Source of the DNA: CBDFKF01 sp965248765
GTDB taxonomy: Bacteria > Pseudomonadota > Alphaproteobacteria > VGEJ01
DNA length: 64,000 bases
Assembly: GCA_965248765.1 (NCBI GenBank)
Contig: CBDFKF010000004.1
Location: 124,001-188,000 of the forward strand
Direction of reading: 5' to 3'
In this document: positions 55,857-64,000 of the stretch, in pieces
How positions within the stretch are numbered: position 1 is the stretch's first letter
Layout: the number at the start of each line of letters is the position of its first letter
Position numbers and translations under genes: made by a program
Notes under the pieces: model-generated
Database searches by the model: none
Told to the model about the DNA's origin: nothing
What the model saw: only the letters and a program-made list of their open reading frames with translations

Positions 55857-57086
55857 ATGTCCCGAAGCAACTGGAGTGAAGTGAAGACCGCTAGAACGCG
55901 CGGGATGGCGGCTGGAATCGCGGCGCTCATCGGGTGCCTGGTGCTTCTCGTTTTTTTGTTCGCCGGCCTGGCCGGCCCGGTGGTGGCCGCCGAAACGTCT
56001 GCTCGCGAAGCGATCCTTCTCGATTTCGAAACTGGCGCGGTGCTTTTCGAGAAGGACGCCGATGCGCCGATGCCGCCGGCCTCGATGAGCAAACTAATGA
56101 CTGCCTACATGGTGTTTGAGCAGCTCGCCGAAGGGAGCTTGCAGCTCTCCGATACCTTTGCGGTCAGCGAGCGGGCCTGGCGGATGGGCGGATCGAAGAT
56201 GTTCGTCGAGATCAACAGCCGCGTAAGTGTCGAGGATCTGCTGCGTGGCATCATCGTCCAGTCTGGCAACGATGCCTGCATCGTCATCGCTGAGGGGTTG
56301 GCGAGCAGCGAAGAAGCCTTCGCCGATGATATGACCCGGCGCGGACGCGAAATTGGCCTTACCGACAGCGTCTTCCGGAACGCCAGTGGCTGGCCCGATC
56401 CCGACCACCACATGACGGCGCGCGATCTCGCGACGCTGACGATGCGCTTGATACGGGACTTCCCCGACTACTATGGCTACTTTCGGGAAAAGGCGTTTAC
56501 CTTCAACGAGATCCGCCAGGGCAACCGCAACCCGCTGCTCTACAAGGACGTCGGCGCCGACGGGCTAAAGACAGGCCACACCAAGGCCTCAGGCTACGGT
56601 ATCACTGCATCCGCCGAGCGGCGCGGCCGCCGGCTGATCCTCGTGGTCAACGGAATGGACAGCGTGAACGCCCGGGCACGCGAATCAGAGCGGCTCCTGA
56701 ACTGGGGCTTTCGCGAGTTTCAGAACACCACCCTGTTCGAGGCGGGCGAAACCGTGGCCGAGGCCGAAGTATGGCTTGGCGAAACGGCGACGGTGCCGCT
56801 GATCGTTGAGGAGCAGCTGCGCATGACTCTGGCGCGCCGTGCCCGCGGCGAGGTTGAAGCCAAGATGGTCTACGAGGGCCCAGTGGCAGCGCCGGTCCAG
56901 AAAGGGGCACCCATCGGCACCCTCGAAATCGCCTCGGTCACTGGCCCGCCGCACCGCGTCCAACTGGTGGCGGGCGCTGATGTAGATCGGCTCGGGCCGC
57001 TCCGCCGGCTCGGCGCGGCGGTCAGCTATCTCCTGTGGGGCGTCGCGAGTCAGACGCTCGAGGCGAGCGCCGAGCACGGCTCTTGA
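55857..57086 (+). CDS. D-alanyl-D-alanine carboxypeptidase (class A/S11)
   Basis: A 409-residue penicillin-binding protein of the DacC/DacA type, which trims the terminal D-Ala of peptidoglycan stem peptides. Start ATG 55857 is chosen; GTG 55881 is an alternative. A signal-anchor (GMAAGIAALIGCLVLLVFLF) ends in VVAAE. Active-site motifs: SxxK in MPPASMSKLMTAY, SGN in IIVQSGNDACIV and KTG in GADGLKTGHTKASGYG. The C-terminal PBP5-C-type domain includes EAKMVYEGPVAAPVQKGAPI. Its stop overlaps the tmk start. Confidence 0.93.
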   Translation: MSRSNWSEVKTARTRGMAAGIAALIGCLVLLVFLFAGLAGPVVAAETSAREAILLDFETGAVLFEKDADAPMPPASMSKLMTAYMVFEQLAEGSLQLSDTFAVSERAWRMGGSKMFVEINSRVSVEDLLRGIIVQSGNDACIVIAEGLASSEEAFADDMTRRGREIGLTDSVFRNASGWPDPDHHMTARDLATLTMRLIRDFPDYYGYFREKAFTFNEIRQGNRNPLLYKDVGADGLKTGHTKASGYGITASAERRGRRLILVVNGMDSVNARARESERLLNWGFREFQNTTLFEAGETVAEAEVWLGETATVPLIVEEQLRMTLARRARGEVEAKMVYEGPVAAPVQKGAPIGTLEIASVTGPPHRVQLVAGADVDRLGPLRRLGAAVSYLLWGVASQTLEASAEHGS

Positions 57087-57724
57087 GGCGCGGCCGCTTC
57101 ATCACGCTTGAGGGCGGTGAGGGGGCCGGCAAGTCCACGCAGAGCGCGCTTTTGTGTGCGCATCTGCGCGAGCGCGGGATAGGCGTGCTCGCGACGCGCG
57201 AGCCTGGCGGCGCCCCGGGAGCCGAAGAGATTCGCCGACTGCTCGTCGCCGGTACGGTTGATCGCTGGCAACCGCTGAGCGAGGCACTCCTGCACTACGC
57301 CGCGCGCTATGAGCACCTCGAGACGACGATCATTCCAGCGCTCGATATCGGGCACTGGGTCGTGAGCGACCGCTTCGCCGATTCGACCATGGTGTATCAG
57401 GGTCTGGGCCAGGGCCTGGGCGAGGACCGCATCGTCGCGCTTCACCGGGCGATCCTCGGCGATTTCACCCCCGATCTCACGATCGTCCTCGACATACCGG
57501 TGGATGTCGGCTTGGCCCGGGCCGGAGCCCGGCGGGCACAGGGGGAGGGGGCTGATGACCGCTACGAGCGCATGGGAGCCGCGTTTCACCAGCGGCTGCG
57601 TGATGGATTCCTCAAGATCGCCGCCGCCGAGCCGGCAAGATGCGTCGTCGTCGACGCGGCTCTCGCTCCCGAAACCGTGGCCTCGGCGATCTTCGCTGCG
57701 GTGACTGAGCGGTTGCATCCATGA
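57083..57724 (+). CDS. tmk: Thymidylate kinase
   Basis: A 213-residue dTMP kinase. The TTG at 57083 overlaps the dac stop (TTGA) and places the P-loop FITLEGGEGAGKSTQSALL near the N-terminus as in all Tmk proteins. The DRF/Y motif is in VVSDRFADSTMVYQGLGQGL, and the lid region RRAQGEGADDRYERMG has the Arg-poor pattern of type II enzymes. The holB ATG overlaps its stop (ATGA at 57721). Part of a strictly ordered operon. Confidence 0.96.
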   Translation: MRRGRFITLEGGEGAGKSTQSALLCAHLRERGIGVLATREPGGAPGAEEIRRLLVAGTVDRWQPLSEALLHYAARYEHLETTIIPALDIGHWVVSDRFADSTMVYQGLGQGLGEDRIVALHRAILGDFTPDLTIVLDIPVDVGLARAGARRAQGEGADDRYERMGAAFHQRLRDGFLKIAAAEPARCVVVDAALAPETVASAIFAAVTERLHP

Positions 57725-58833
57725 GCGACGATCAGGCCCAATCGGGCGAGTGGCCGGCGCCCCGCGAAAACCCGGAGTTGGTGGGGCACGACGACGCCGA
57801 AGCGCAGTTCCTGGGCGCCCATGCGAGCGGACGGTTGGCGCACGCCTGGTTGATTGCTGGCCCCCGCGGTATTGGCAAGGCGACATTCGCGTTTCGCTGT
57901 GCCCGGGCGCTCCTCGCCGGCGCGCTCGATGCCGAGCCGCCGACGCTGGCCTTGCCGGCATCCGATCCGGTCTTCCGGCGCGTTGCCGCCAAGAGCCACG
58001 CTGGGCTCGCCACCGTCCAGCGCGGAGTTCATCCCAAGACGGGACGGCGCCAAACTCAGATCGTCGTCGAGAGCGTGCGCGCGCTCCTGCCGTTCTTTGG
58101 TCAAACGGCGGGCGAGAGCGGTTGGCGCGTTGCGCTCATCGACGGTGCCGAGACCATGACTGGTGCCGCTGCCAACGCTCTTCTGAAAATACTTGAAGAA
58201 CCTCCCGATAAAGGATTGCTTTTATTGGTTTCTCATACGCTCGGCCGATTGCCGCCAACGATTAGATCGCGATGTCGCTATTTGCCGCTGCGGCCGCTGG
58301 CGACCTCAGACGTGGCGGCGATTCTCGAGCGATGGTTTCCAGGGCTCGGGGCCGACGAGCGGGCAATCCTCGCCCGGCTCAGCGACGGGAGTGTCGGGCG
58401 CGCACTCACACTGGCGGCGACTGGGGGGCTTGCGGCATTGCGCGAGCTGCTTGATCTGCTTGCTCGCCTCCCAGCGCTGGACCATGGGGCATTGCACGCG
58501 CTCGGCGACCGTCTGTCACGGCCGAGCAATGAAGCGAGCTACCGCATGCTGACGGAGACGTTGAGCTGGTGGCTCGCCCGCATGATTCGGGATGCCGCGG
58601 CCGGCACCATACCGGACCCATCCCAGGAGGCTATTCCCGGTGAGGCCGCGGTGATGGAGCGGCTGGGGGCGGTCACGACGCTTGATCGCTGGGTCGAGGT
58701 GTGGGAGAAGATCGACGAACTGCTGGCCCGTTCAGACTTACTCAATCTCGACAAGAAACAGGTGATATTGAGCGTGTTCGCGACTCTCGAGCACGTGGCG
58801 CGCGGCGCGAGCCGGACCTCCCGCGCCGCTTAG
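57721..58833 (+). CDS. holB: DNA polymerase III delta' subunit
   Basis: A 370-residue clamp-loader subunit. The AAA+ module begins with HAWLIAGPRGIGKATFAFRC (Walker A-like GPRGIGKAT, about residue 44); the sensor/arginine-finger neighbourhood is in NALLKILEEPPDKGLLLLVS and PPTIRSRCRYLPLRPL (SRC motif). The C-terminal helical collar follows. The stretch 58185-58275 is less GC-rich than its surroundings but the frame is intact. It is translationally coupled to tmk and precedes metG by 21 bp. Confidence 0.95.
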   Translation: MSDDQAQSGEWPAPRENPELVGHDDAEAQFLGAHASGRLAHAWLIAGPRGIGKATFAFRCARALLAGALDAEPPTLALPASDPVFRRVAAKSHAGLATVQRGVHPKTGRRQTQIVVESVRALLPFFGQTAGESGWRVALIDGAETMTGAAANALLKILEEPPDKGLLLLVSHTLGRLPPTIRSRCRYLPLRPLATSDVAAILERWFPGLGADERAILARLSDGSVGRALTLAATGGLAALRELLDLLARLPALDHGALHALGDRLSRPSNEASYRMLTETLSWWLARMIRDAAAGTIPDPSQEAIPGEAAVMERLGAVTTLDRWVEVWEKIDELLARSDLLNLDKKQVILSVFATLEHVARGASRTSRAA

Positions 58834-58854
58834 GCGCCATCCGACGAGACCCCC

Positions 58855-60408
58855 ATGGCCCCGCGCTTCTACATCACCACGCCGATCTACTACGTGAACG
58901 ACAAGCCGCACGTCGGCCACGCGTACACCTCGCTTGCCTGTGACGTGTTGGCGCGTTTCAAACGGCTCGACGGCTTCGACGTGATGTTCCTGACCGGCAC
59001 GGACGAGCATGGCCAGAAGGTCGACAAATCGGCCAAGGCGGCCGGCCTCGACACCCAGACCTTCTGCGATCAGGTCTCTGAGAACTTCCGCGCGCTCTCG
59101 GCCACCATGCTCTACAGCAACGATGACTTCATCCGCACCACCGAAGATCGCCACACCGTCGCATCACAAGGGATTTGGAATGCGCTGATGGCTGCTGGCG
59201 AGATCTACCTAGGCACCTATGCCGGCTGGTATTCAGTGCGAGACGAGGCGTTTTACGCGGAAAGCGAGTTGGTGGTCGACGAAAGCGGCGCAAAGCACGC
59301 TCCGAGCGGCGCCGAAGTCGAGTGGGTGGAGGAGCCGAGCTACTTTTTCCGTCTTTCGGCCTGGCAGGATCGGCTGCTCGAATTCTATGAGTACAATCCT
59401 GACTTCATCCTGCCCGAAAGCCGCCGCAACGAGGTGGTGAGCTTCGTGAAGGGCGGGCTTACGGACCTCTCGGTGTCGCGCACGAGCTTCGATTGGGGGG
59501 TGCCGGTCCCCGACAATGCGGATCACATCATGTACGTGTGGCTCGACGCTCTCACGAACTACGTCACGGCGGTCGGCTATCCCGCCACCGACAGTGCGAG
59601 CTACCGGAGGTATTGGCCGGCTGATATCCATATGGTCGGCAAGGACATTCTGCGGTTCCACGCCGTCTACTGGCCGGCATTTCTGATGGCGGCCGGGCTC
59701 GATCCCCCGAAGCGGGTGTTCGCCCACGGTTGGTGGACCAACGAAGGCCAGAAGATCTCGAAATCACTTGGCAACGTCATCGATCCGCTGCATCTGGTGG
59801 AGGAATATGGCGTTGACCAGGTCCGTTATTTCCTGATGCGGGAGGTGCCGTTCGGCAACGACGGTGATTTCTCGCACCGCGCCATGGTCGGCCGGATCAA
59901 TGGTGATCTCGCGAACGACTTCGGCAACCTCGCGCAGCGCGTTTTGTCGATGATTCAGCGCAACTGCGAGGCGAAAATGCCGGACCCGGGCCTGCTGGAG
60001 ACTGTCGATGAGACGCTCCTCGGCGAGGCCCATGGGCTGTTGGCGGGGGCGCGAGAACGCCTCGACCGCCAAGCGATCCACGAGATGCTGGCGCTGCTGT
60101 GGACGGCCATCGGCAATGCCAACCGTTACGTTGATCATCAGGCGCCGTGGGCTTTGCGGCGCAGCGACTCCGCGCGGATGGGCACCGTGCTCTACGTCCT
60201 CGCCGAGGCGCTGCGGCACTACGCGATCCTCACGCTGCCGGTGGTGCCGCGGGCCGCTGGGCGCATCCTCGACCAACTCGCGGTCGAGGAGGGGAGGCGT
60301 TCTTTCGCCGATTTGGGGCCCGACGGCGCGCTGACGCCAGGAAGCCTGCTGCCGGCGCCGCAGGGCGTGTTCCCACGCTTCGTCGAAGAGGATCAGAAGA
60401 TCGCCTGA
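58855..60408 (+). CDS. metG: Methionyl-tRNA synthetase
   Basis: A 517-residue class I synthetase, short form without the C-terminal tRNA-binding domain. It begins MAPRFYITTPIYYVNDKPHV; the HIGH motif is HVGHAYTS at about 20-27, and the KMSKS motif KISKSLGN at about 299. AGWYSVRDEAFYAESELV is the connective-peptide signature of the zinc-free type, and the anticodon-binding helical domain contains NRYVDHQAPWALRRSD. It charges both initiator and elongator tRNA-Met. Intact. Confidence 0.97.
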   Translation: MAPRFYITTPIYYVNDKPHVGHAYTSLACDVLARFKRLDGFDVMFLTGTDEHGQKVDKSAKAAGLDTQTFCDQVSENFRALSATMLYSNDDFIRTTEDRHTVASQGIWNALMAAGEIYLGTYAGWYSVRDEAFYAESELVVDESGAKHAPSGAEVEWVEEPSYFFRLSAWQDRLLEFYEYNPDFILPESRRNEVVSFVKGGLTDLSVSRTSFDWGVPVPDNADHIMYVWLDALTNYVTAVGYPATDSASYRRYWPADIHMVGKDILRFHAVYWPAFLMAAGLDPPKRVFAHGWWTNEGQKISKSLGNVIDPLHLVEEYGVDQVRYFLMREVPFGNDGDFSHRAMVGRINGDLANDFGNLAQRVLSMIQRNCEAKMPDPGLLETVDETLLGEAHGLLAGARERLDRQAIHEMLALLWTAIGNANRYVDHQAPWALRRSDSARMGTVLYVLAEALRHYAILTLPVVPRAAGRILDQLAVEEGRRSFADLGPDGALTPGSLLPAPQGVFPRFVEEDQKIA

Positions 60409-60417
60409 TTGCCGCCT

Positions 60418-61218
60418 ATGCTGGTCGACAGCCACTGTCACCTGACCTTTCCTGGCTTGGCCGAGGACGTCGAGGCGGTATTGGAGCGGGCGCGGACCGC
60501 CGGCATCGGCACCGTGGTGACGATCTGCACACGCCTCGACGAGTTCGCCGACGTGCTCGCCCTGGCCGAACGCTTTGCGGATGTTTATTGCTCGGTCGGG
60601 GTTCACCCCCACGAGGCGAGCCGCGAGACCGATGTCGTGCCAGCGCGGCTTGTCGAGCTCGCCCTGCATCCGCGGGTCGTCGGCATTGGCGAGACCGGGC
60701 TCGATTTCTACTACGAAAACAGCGCCCGGGAGGACCAAATCGAGCGGTTCCGCGCCCACATCGGGGCGGCGCAGGCGACCGGGTTACCCCTGATCGTCCA
60801 CAGCCGCGATGCCGACGAGGAAACCGCCGAGATTCTGGCTGACGCCGCGGCTCGGGGGCCTTTGCGCGGCGTCATCCACTGCTTCACCGGCAGCAAAGCG
60901 TTGGCCAACGCGGCGCTGGAGGTGGGATTTTACCTTTCGTTCTCCGGTATCGTCACCTTCAAGAACGCCGATGACTTGCGCGAGATTGCGGCGGACGTTC
61001 CCGCCGATCGCCTGCTGGTGGAGACTGATTCGCCCTATCTTGCGCCGGTGCCGATGCGCGGCAAGCCCAACGAGCCGGCGTTTACCGCGTATACCGCCGC
61101 GGCGCTGGCCAAGCTCAGGGGTGTCGGTGTGGACGAGCTCGCGCGCCGGACCACGGCGAACTTCTTCGGGCTTTTCGACAAGGCGCGAGCGCCCGAGAGC
61201 AGCGAGGCGGCTCCTTGA
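60418..61218 (+). CDS. tatD: TatD-family metal-dependent DNase
   Basis: A 266-residue TIM-barrel nuclease. ATG 60418 gives MLVDSHCHLTFPGL with the HxH metal site; further ligands are Glu in VGIGETGLDFYYENS, His in PLIVHSRDADEET and in VIHCFTGSKALA, and Asp in LLVETDSPYLAPVP. The family is YcfH/TatD. It lies 10 bp after metG and overlaps the following MBL gene (TTGA at 61215). Confidence 0.93.
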   Translation: MLVDSHCHLTFPGLAEDVEAVLERARTAGIGTVVTICTRLDEFADVLALAERFADVYCSVGVHPHEASRETDVVPARLVELALHPRVVGIGETGLDFYYENSAREDQIERFRAHIGAAQATGLPLIVHSRDADEETAEILADAAARGPLRGVIHCFTGSKALANAALEVGFYLSFSGIVTFKNADDLREIAADVPADRLLVETDSPYLAPVPMRGKPNEPAFTAYTAAALAKLRGVGVDELARRTTANFFGLFDKARAPESSEAAP

Positions 61219-61964
61219 GGGTCACTATTCTCGGCTGTGGCGCCTCGGGCGGCGTACCCAGGATCGGCGATGACTGGGGCGAGTGCGACCGCAACGAGCC
61301 GCGTAATCGCCGGCGGCGGGCCTCGATACTGGTGGAGCAGGGGTCGAGCCGGCTTCTCGTCGATACTTCGCCGGACCTGCGACAACAATGCCTCGATGCC
61401 GGCGTCGCCGGCTTTGATGCGGTCATCTTCACCCATGACCACGCCGATCACACCCACGGAATCGATGAGCTGCGGCCGATCGTCGGCCGGTCCCGTCGAG
61501 CGATGCCAGTGCACGGACGCCAGAATGCGCTCGATTCGATCACGGCGCGCTTCTCGTATGCGTTGGGCGATGGGCTCTATCCACCGATCGTTGCGCCACA
61601 ACCCGTCGAGGGGCCGTTTCGGGTCGGTGAAATTCCGGTGTTGCCGTTCGACCAGGACCATGGCGGCCTGACCAGCCTGGGGCTTCGCTTCGGGCCCATC
61701 GCGTACTCGACTGATCTAGTGGGCCTCGACGAGCGTGCTTTTGCCGTGCTGGAAGGGGTGGAGATCTGGATTGTCGATGCATTGCGCTATGAGCCGCACC
61801 CCACCCATGCGCACGTAGCCCTAAGCCTCGAATGGATCGCCCGCGTACGGCCGCGGCGCGCCGTGATTACCCACATGACCGCCGAGCTTGACTATCGCAG
61901 GCTTGCCGCGAAGTTGCCGGGCGGCGTCGAGCCGGCGTACGACGGCTTGGTGATCGAGGCGTGA
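61215..61964 (+). CDS. PhnP-like metallo-beta-lactamase-fold phosphodiesterase
   Basis: A 249-residue protein starting at TTG 61215, overlapping the tatD stop. It begins with VTILGCGASGGVPRIGDDWG, and the zinc motif is THDHADHTHGIDEL at about 75. Later ligands are His in FDQDHGGLTSLGLRFG, Asp in IAYSTDLVGL and His in AVITHMTAELDY. These features match the PhnP/RNase Z-like cyclic phosphodiesterase family that commonly follows tatD in alphaproteobacteria. Last gene of the operon before the dif-containing gap. Confidence 0.88.
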   Translation: MRVTILGCGASGGVPRIGDDWGECDRNEPRNRRRRASILVEQGSSRLLVDTSPDLRQQCLDAGVAGFDAVIFTHDHADHTHGIDELRPIVGRSRRAMPVHGRQNALDSITARFSYALGDGLYPPIVAPQPVEGPFRVGEIPVLPFDQDHGGLTSLGLRFGPIAYSTDLVGLDERAFAVLEGVEIWIVDALRYEPHPTHAHVALSLEWIARVRPRRAVITHMTAELDYRRLAAKLPGGVEPAYDGLVIEA

Positions 61965-62431
61965 TCGTCATCACATGACCATTCTTGAGAATGGGAATGG
62001 AGTAACCAAGTAACCAGTGGTAAGCCACTGATCTGCCTTCCTCGATATGTATTTTCCATAATGTTCATTATGCGATGTATGGCACATGTAGTTCCGGGGA
62101 CCGTCGCCGCACGTATTCGGTGCCTCCGGGTGAACCGGATGGCCCGTGCCGCGAACCGGTGCTCGGCTCCGAGGTCGCCCGACAATCGTCGCCACGTGAC
62201 CGGTGCCGGTGGCTCGCAATCGCCAAACCGATCGACGGGCTGGCCCGACCCGTGGGAGTCGTCGGCGGTGAACGCCGGGGTATGTGCTGGGCTGGCATTT
62301 CCCGGGTTGCTATTCGAATTGATCCGGGTTAACCCTAGGCGCGTATTACAAGCGCTGCGGGGGGGGGCGTGCCGGCGTGCTGTTCTGTCGGTGCGTTGCA
62401 TCGCCGAGAGCGGCGGTCGATAATCGCGGCC
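61965..62431. other. Intergenic region containing the dif-like site
   Basis: 467 bp without a recognisable gene. It is markedly AT-richer at 61965-62095 than later. Apart from the dif-like sequence at 62051-62078 nothing else is resolved; the mazG promoter must lie in the right part. Confidence 0.5.
62051..62078 (-). other. Probable dif site (XerC/XerD chromosome dimer resolution)
   Basis: Read on the minus strand the 28 bp consist of a left arm ending CGCATAAT, a 6-bp centre GAACAT and a right arm TATGGAAAAT. Aligned by eye with the E. coli dif (arms CGCATAAT and TTATGTTAAAT) 21 of 28 positions agree, including the whole core of both arms. The centre is flanked by the palindrome CATAATG-TT-CATTATG (62057-62072). 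It is in the only long gap of this region. Candidate FtsK-orienting GGGNAGGG octamers seen at about 25357, 25363, 30966 and 57540 all lie on the plus strand, pointing towards it. Confidence 0.75.
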
Positions 62432-63253
62432 ATGTCCGCGCCAGCAGCCGGTGCCATAGAGCGTCTGCTTGCAATCATGGCACGCCTGCGCGACCCCGAT
62501 GGCGGCTGTCCTTGGGATCTCGAACAGAGCTTCGAGACGATCGCGCCGCACACCATTGAAGAGGCATACGAGGTCGCCGACGCGATCGGGGCGGGAGACC
62601 TCGACGGTTTACGCGATGAGCTGGGCGACCTTCTTTTCCAGGTCGTCTTCTATGCCCAGATGGCCGAGGAGGCCGGCAAGTGGGCCTTTCCGGATGTCGT
62701 GGCGCGAATCGCCGACAAGATGGAGCGACGCCACCCGCACGTCTTCGGCGATGCGGCTGTCGCGACTGCCGAGGCACAAACCGCGGCGTGGGAGCAGCAC
62801 AAGGCGGCTGAACGGCGAGCCACCGCTGCTGCGCACGGCGACCGCGTAAGTGCGCTCGATGGTGTGCCGCTCGGCCTCCCTGCCCTCACCCGCGCGCTCA
62901 AGCTGCAGCGCCGCGCCGCCCAGATCGGCTTCGACTGGCCGACCGTCCGTCCCGTGCTCAACAAGCTCGATGAGGAGAGGGCAGAGTTGAAGGCGGAATT
63001 GGATGGCGAGGGCGATTCAGCGCGCGTCGCCGACGAATTGGGCGATATCCTGTTCACCCATGTCAATCTGGCGCGCCACCTCGCGATCGACCCAGAAACG
63101 GCGCTGCGGCAGGCCAATGCGAAGTTCGAGCGACGCTTTCGCCAAATCGAGACCTGGCTGACCGAGGACGGTCGCGATGCTGAAAGCGCCAGTCTTGAGG
63201 AGATGGAGACGCTGTGGCGCCGCGCCAAGGACGAGGAGAAGGCGTCCCAGTAG
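62432..63253 (+). CDS. mazG: Nucleoside triphosphate pyrophosphohydrolase MazG
   Basis: A 273-residue protein with two MazG helical repeats. ATG 62432 precedes ERLLAIMARLRDPDGGCPWD and LEQSFETIAPHTIEEAYEVA; metal-binding EExxE-like and ExxD sets are in TIEEAYEVADAI and DELGDLLFQVVFYAQ, and the second copy in KLDEERAELKAELD and VADELGDILFTHVNLARHLA. It hydrolyses non-canonical and stress (d)NTPs to monophosphates. Length and motif order match full-length MazG. Confidence 0.95.
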   Translation: MSAPAAGAIERLLAIMARLRDPDGGCPWDLEQSFETIAPHTIEEAYEVADAIGAGDLDGLRDELGDLLFQVVFYAQMAEEAGKWAFPDVVARIADKMERRHPHVFGDAAVATAEAQTAAWEQHKAAERRATAAAHGDRVSALDGVPLGLPALTRALKLQRRAAQIGFDWPTVRPVLNKLDEERAELKAELDGEGDSARVADELGDILFTHVNLARHLAIDPETALRQANAKFERRFRQIETWLTEDGRDAESASLEEMETLWRRAKDEEKASQ

Positions 63254-63264
63254 GTCGGTTTGTC

Positions 63265-64000
63265 TCAGTCGTGCGTGAGTAGGTGGATGAGGCTCGACGT
63301 GTCCCAGCGGCCACCGCCGCGCTTCTGGACCTGGGCGTAGAACTGATCGATCAGTGCCGTCCCTGGCAGGCGGGCGCCGTTCTTGTCCGCCTCCTCCAGC
63401 GTAATCTTAAGGTCCTTGCGCATCCAGTTGACGGCAAATCCGAATTCGAACTCATCGGCGGCCATCGTGGCGGCGCGATTCTCCATCTGCCAGGAACCGG
63501 CCGCCCCTTTTGAGATCGTCTCAATCACGGTACCGATGTCGAGTCCGGCCTTTATTCCGAAGTGGATGCCCTCGGCAAGCCCCTGGACCAGGCCGGCGAT
63601 GCAGATCTGATTGACCATCTTCGTGAGCTGGCCGTTGCCCGCGGCCCCAAGCCGAGCGACCGCGCGCGCATACGCATCCATGACCGGACTCGCGGTGGCG
63701 AAGGTTGCCTCATCGCCCCCCACCATGATCGTGAGGGCGCCGTTTTCGGCGCCTGCCTGGCCGCCCGAGACCGGCGCATCAAGGAAGCCGAGGCCGCGCT
63801 CCTTGGCCGCGGCATCGAGCTCGAGCGCGAGATTCGCCGAATCCGTGGTGTGATCGACGAAGATGGCGCTCTCGCTCATGCCGGCGAAGGCGCCATCCTC
63901 CCCATAGGCAATGCTGCGCACGTCGTCATCGTTGCCGACACAGGCGAAGACGATGCCTTGCCCCTTGGCCGCCTGGGCCGGGGTCTTAGCAGCGGTGCCG
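63265..64000 (-). CDS. 3-Hydroxyisobutyrate dehydrogenase-family NAD(P) oxidoreductase, partial
   Basis: The stop is at 63265 and the frame runs off the window at 64000, so the N-terminal Rossmann GxGxMG part is missing. Visible features are VFACVGNDDDVRSIAYG, FVDHTTDSANLALEL, the substrate motif FLDAPVSGGQAGAENGALTI, the catalytic Lys in NGQLTKMVNQICIAGLVQGL and NWMRKDLKITLEEADKNGA. The DAPVSGG and Lys motifs place it in the beta-hydroxyacid dehydrogenase family (MmsB/GarR/GlxR type). It converges with mazG. Confidence 0.9.
   Translation of the reverse strand, partial: GTAAKTPAQAAKGQGIVFACVGNDDDVRSIAYGEDGAFAGMSESAIFVDHTTDSANLALELDAAAKERGLGFLDAPVSGGQAGAENGALTIMVGGDEATFATASPVMDAYARAVARLGAAGNGQLTKMVNQICIAGLVQGLAEGIHFGIKAGLDIGTVIETISKGAAGSWQMENRAATMAADEFEFGFAVNWMRKDLKITLEEADKNGARLPGTALIDQFYAQVQKRGGGRWDTSSLIHLLTHD

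Noticed and set aside
1..64000. CRISPR array
   Set aside because: No regularly spaced short direct repeats were seen, and no cas-like genes.

Overview
The window is high-GC DNA from an alphaproteobacterium, most likely Rhodospirillales-like. This is inferred from gene order (sdhE-mfd divergent from recG; mltB-rlpA-dac-tmk-holB-metG-tatD-phnP-like-mazG) and from protein style. No rRNA or complete tRNA gene is present.

Positions 1-9050 are a graveyard of mobile DNA. They hold a frameshifted SDR gene, an IS1380-family element with a second truncated inverted copy, an IS256 transposase with an internal deletion, a broken dimethylglycine/sarcosine dehydrogenase fused to a LysR remnant, a group II intron maturase stub, a tyrosine integrase beside the 3' half of an initiator tRNA (an attachment-site scar), and a degenerate IS3-family element abutting a GDSL/SGNH hydrolase fragment.

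Positions 9079-15893 are core functions: mfd, sdhE, recG and a DUF502 membrane protein. Positions 16033-20039 hold a type III polyketide synthase deleted into an isoprenylcysteine methyltransferase remnant, then an aromatic ring-cleavage set (extradiol dioxygenase, dienelactone hydrolase fusion, SDR). Positions 20036-26397 are the histidine utilisation genes hutI, hutF, hutU and hutH, the last two frameshifted. Positions 26472-43229 carry accessory metabolism: a membrane protease, CoA-transferases, a DNA glycosylase, a 2OG-type oxygenase, an operon built from a polyol/sugar kinase plus glycerol-3-P and glycerol-1-P dehydrogenases, a glutamine synthetase-like ligase with an amidotransferase, an SDR and a HAD phosphatase. 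Then come a large frameshifted FecR-domain surface protein, a degenerate IS1182-family element and an internally deleted EamA transporter.

Positions 48247-63253 are a conserved cell-envelope/replication block. It is interrupted between rlpA and dac by a 5.1 kb IS1595-family transposon carrying DNA-methylation cargo. That transposon is flanked by an 8-bp target duplication and has an extra internal terminal repeat that suggests a nested, collapsed pair of elements. A strong XerCD dif-like site lies at 62051-62078, so the window probably spans the replication terminus.

Recurrent theme: the twelve housekeeping genes read cleanly, while many catabolic, surface and mobile genes carry single frameshifts or internal deletions. 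This fits either ongoing pseudogenisation in an IS-rich, possibly host-restricted lineage or uneven assembly quality; sequence alone cannot separate these.
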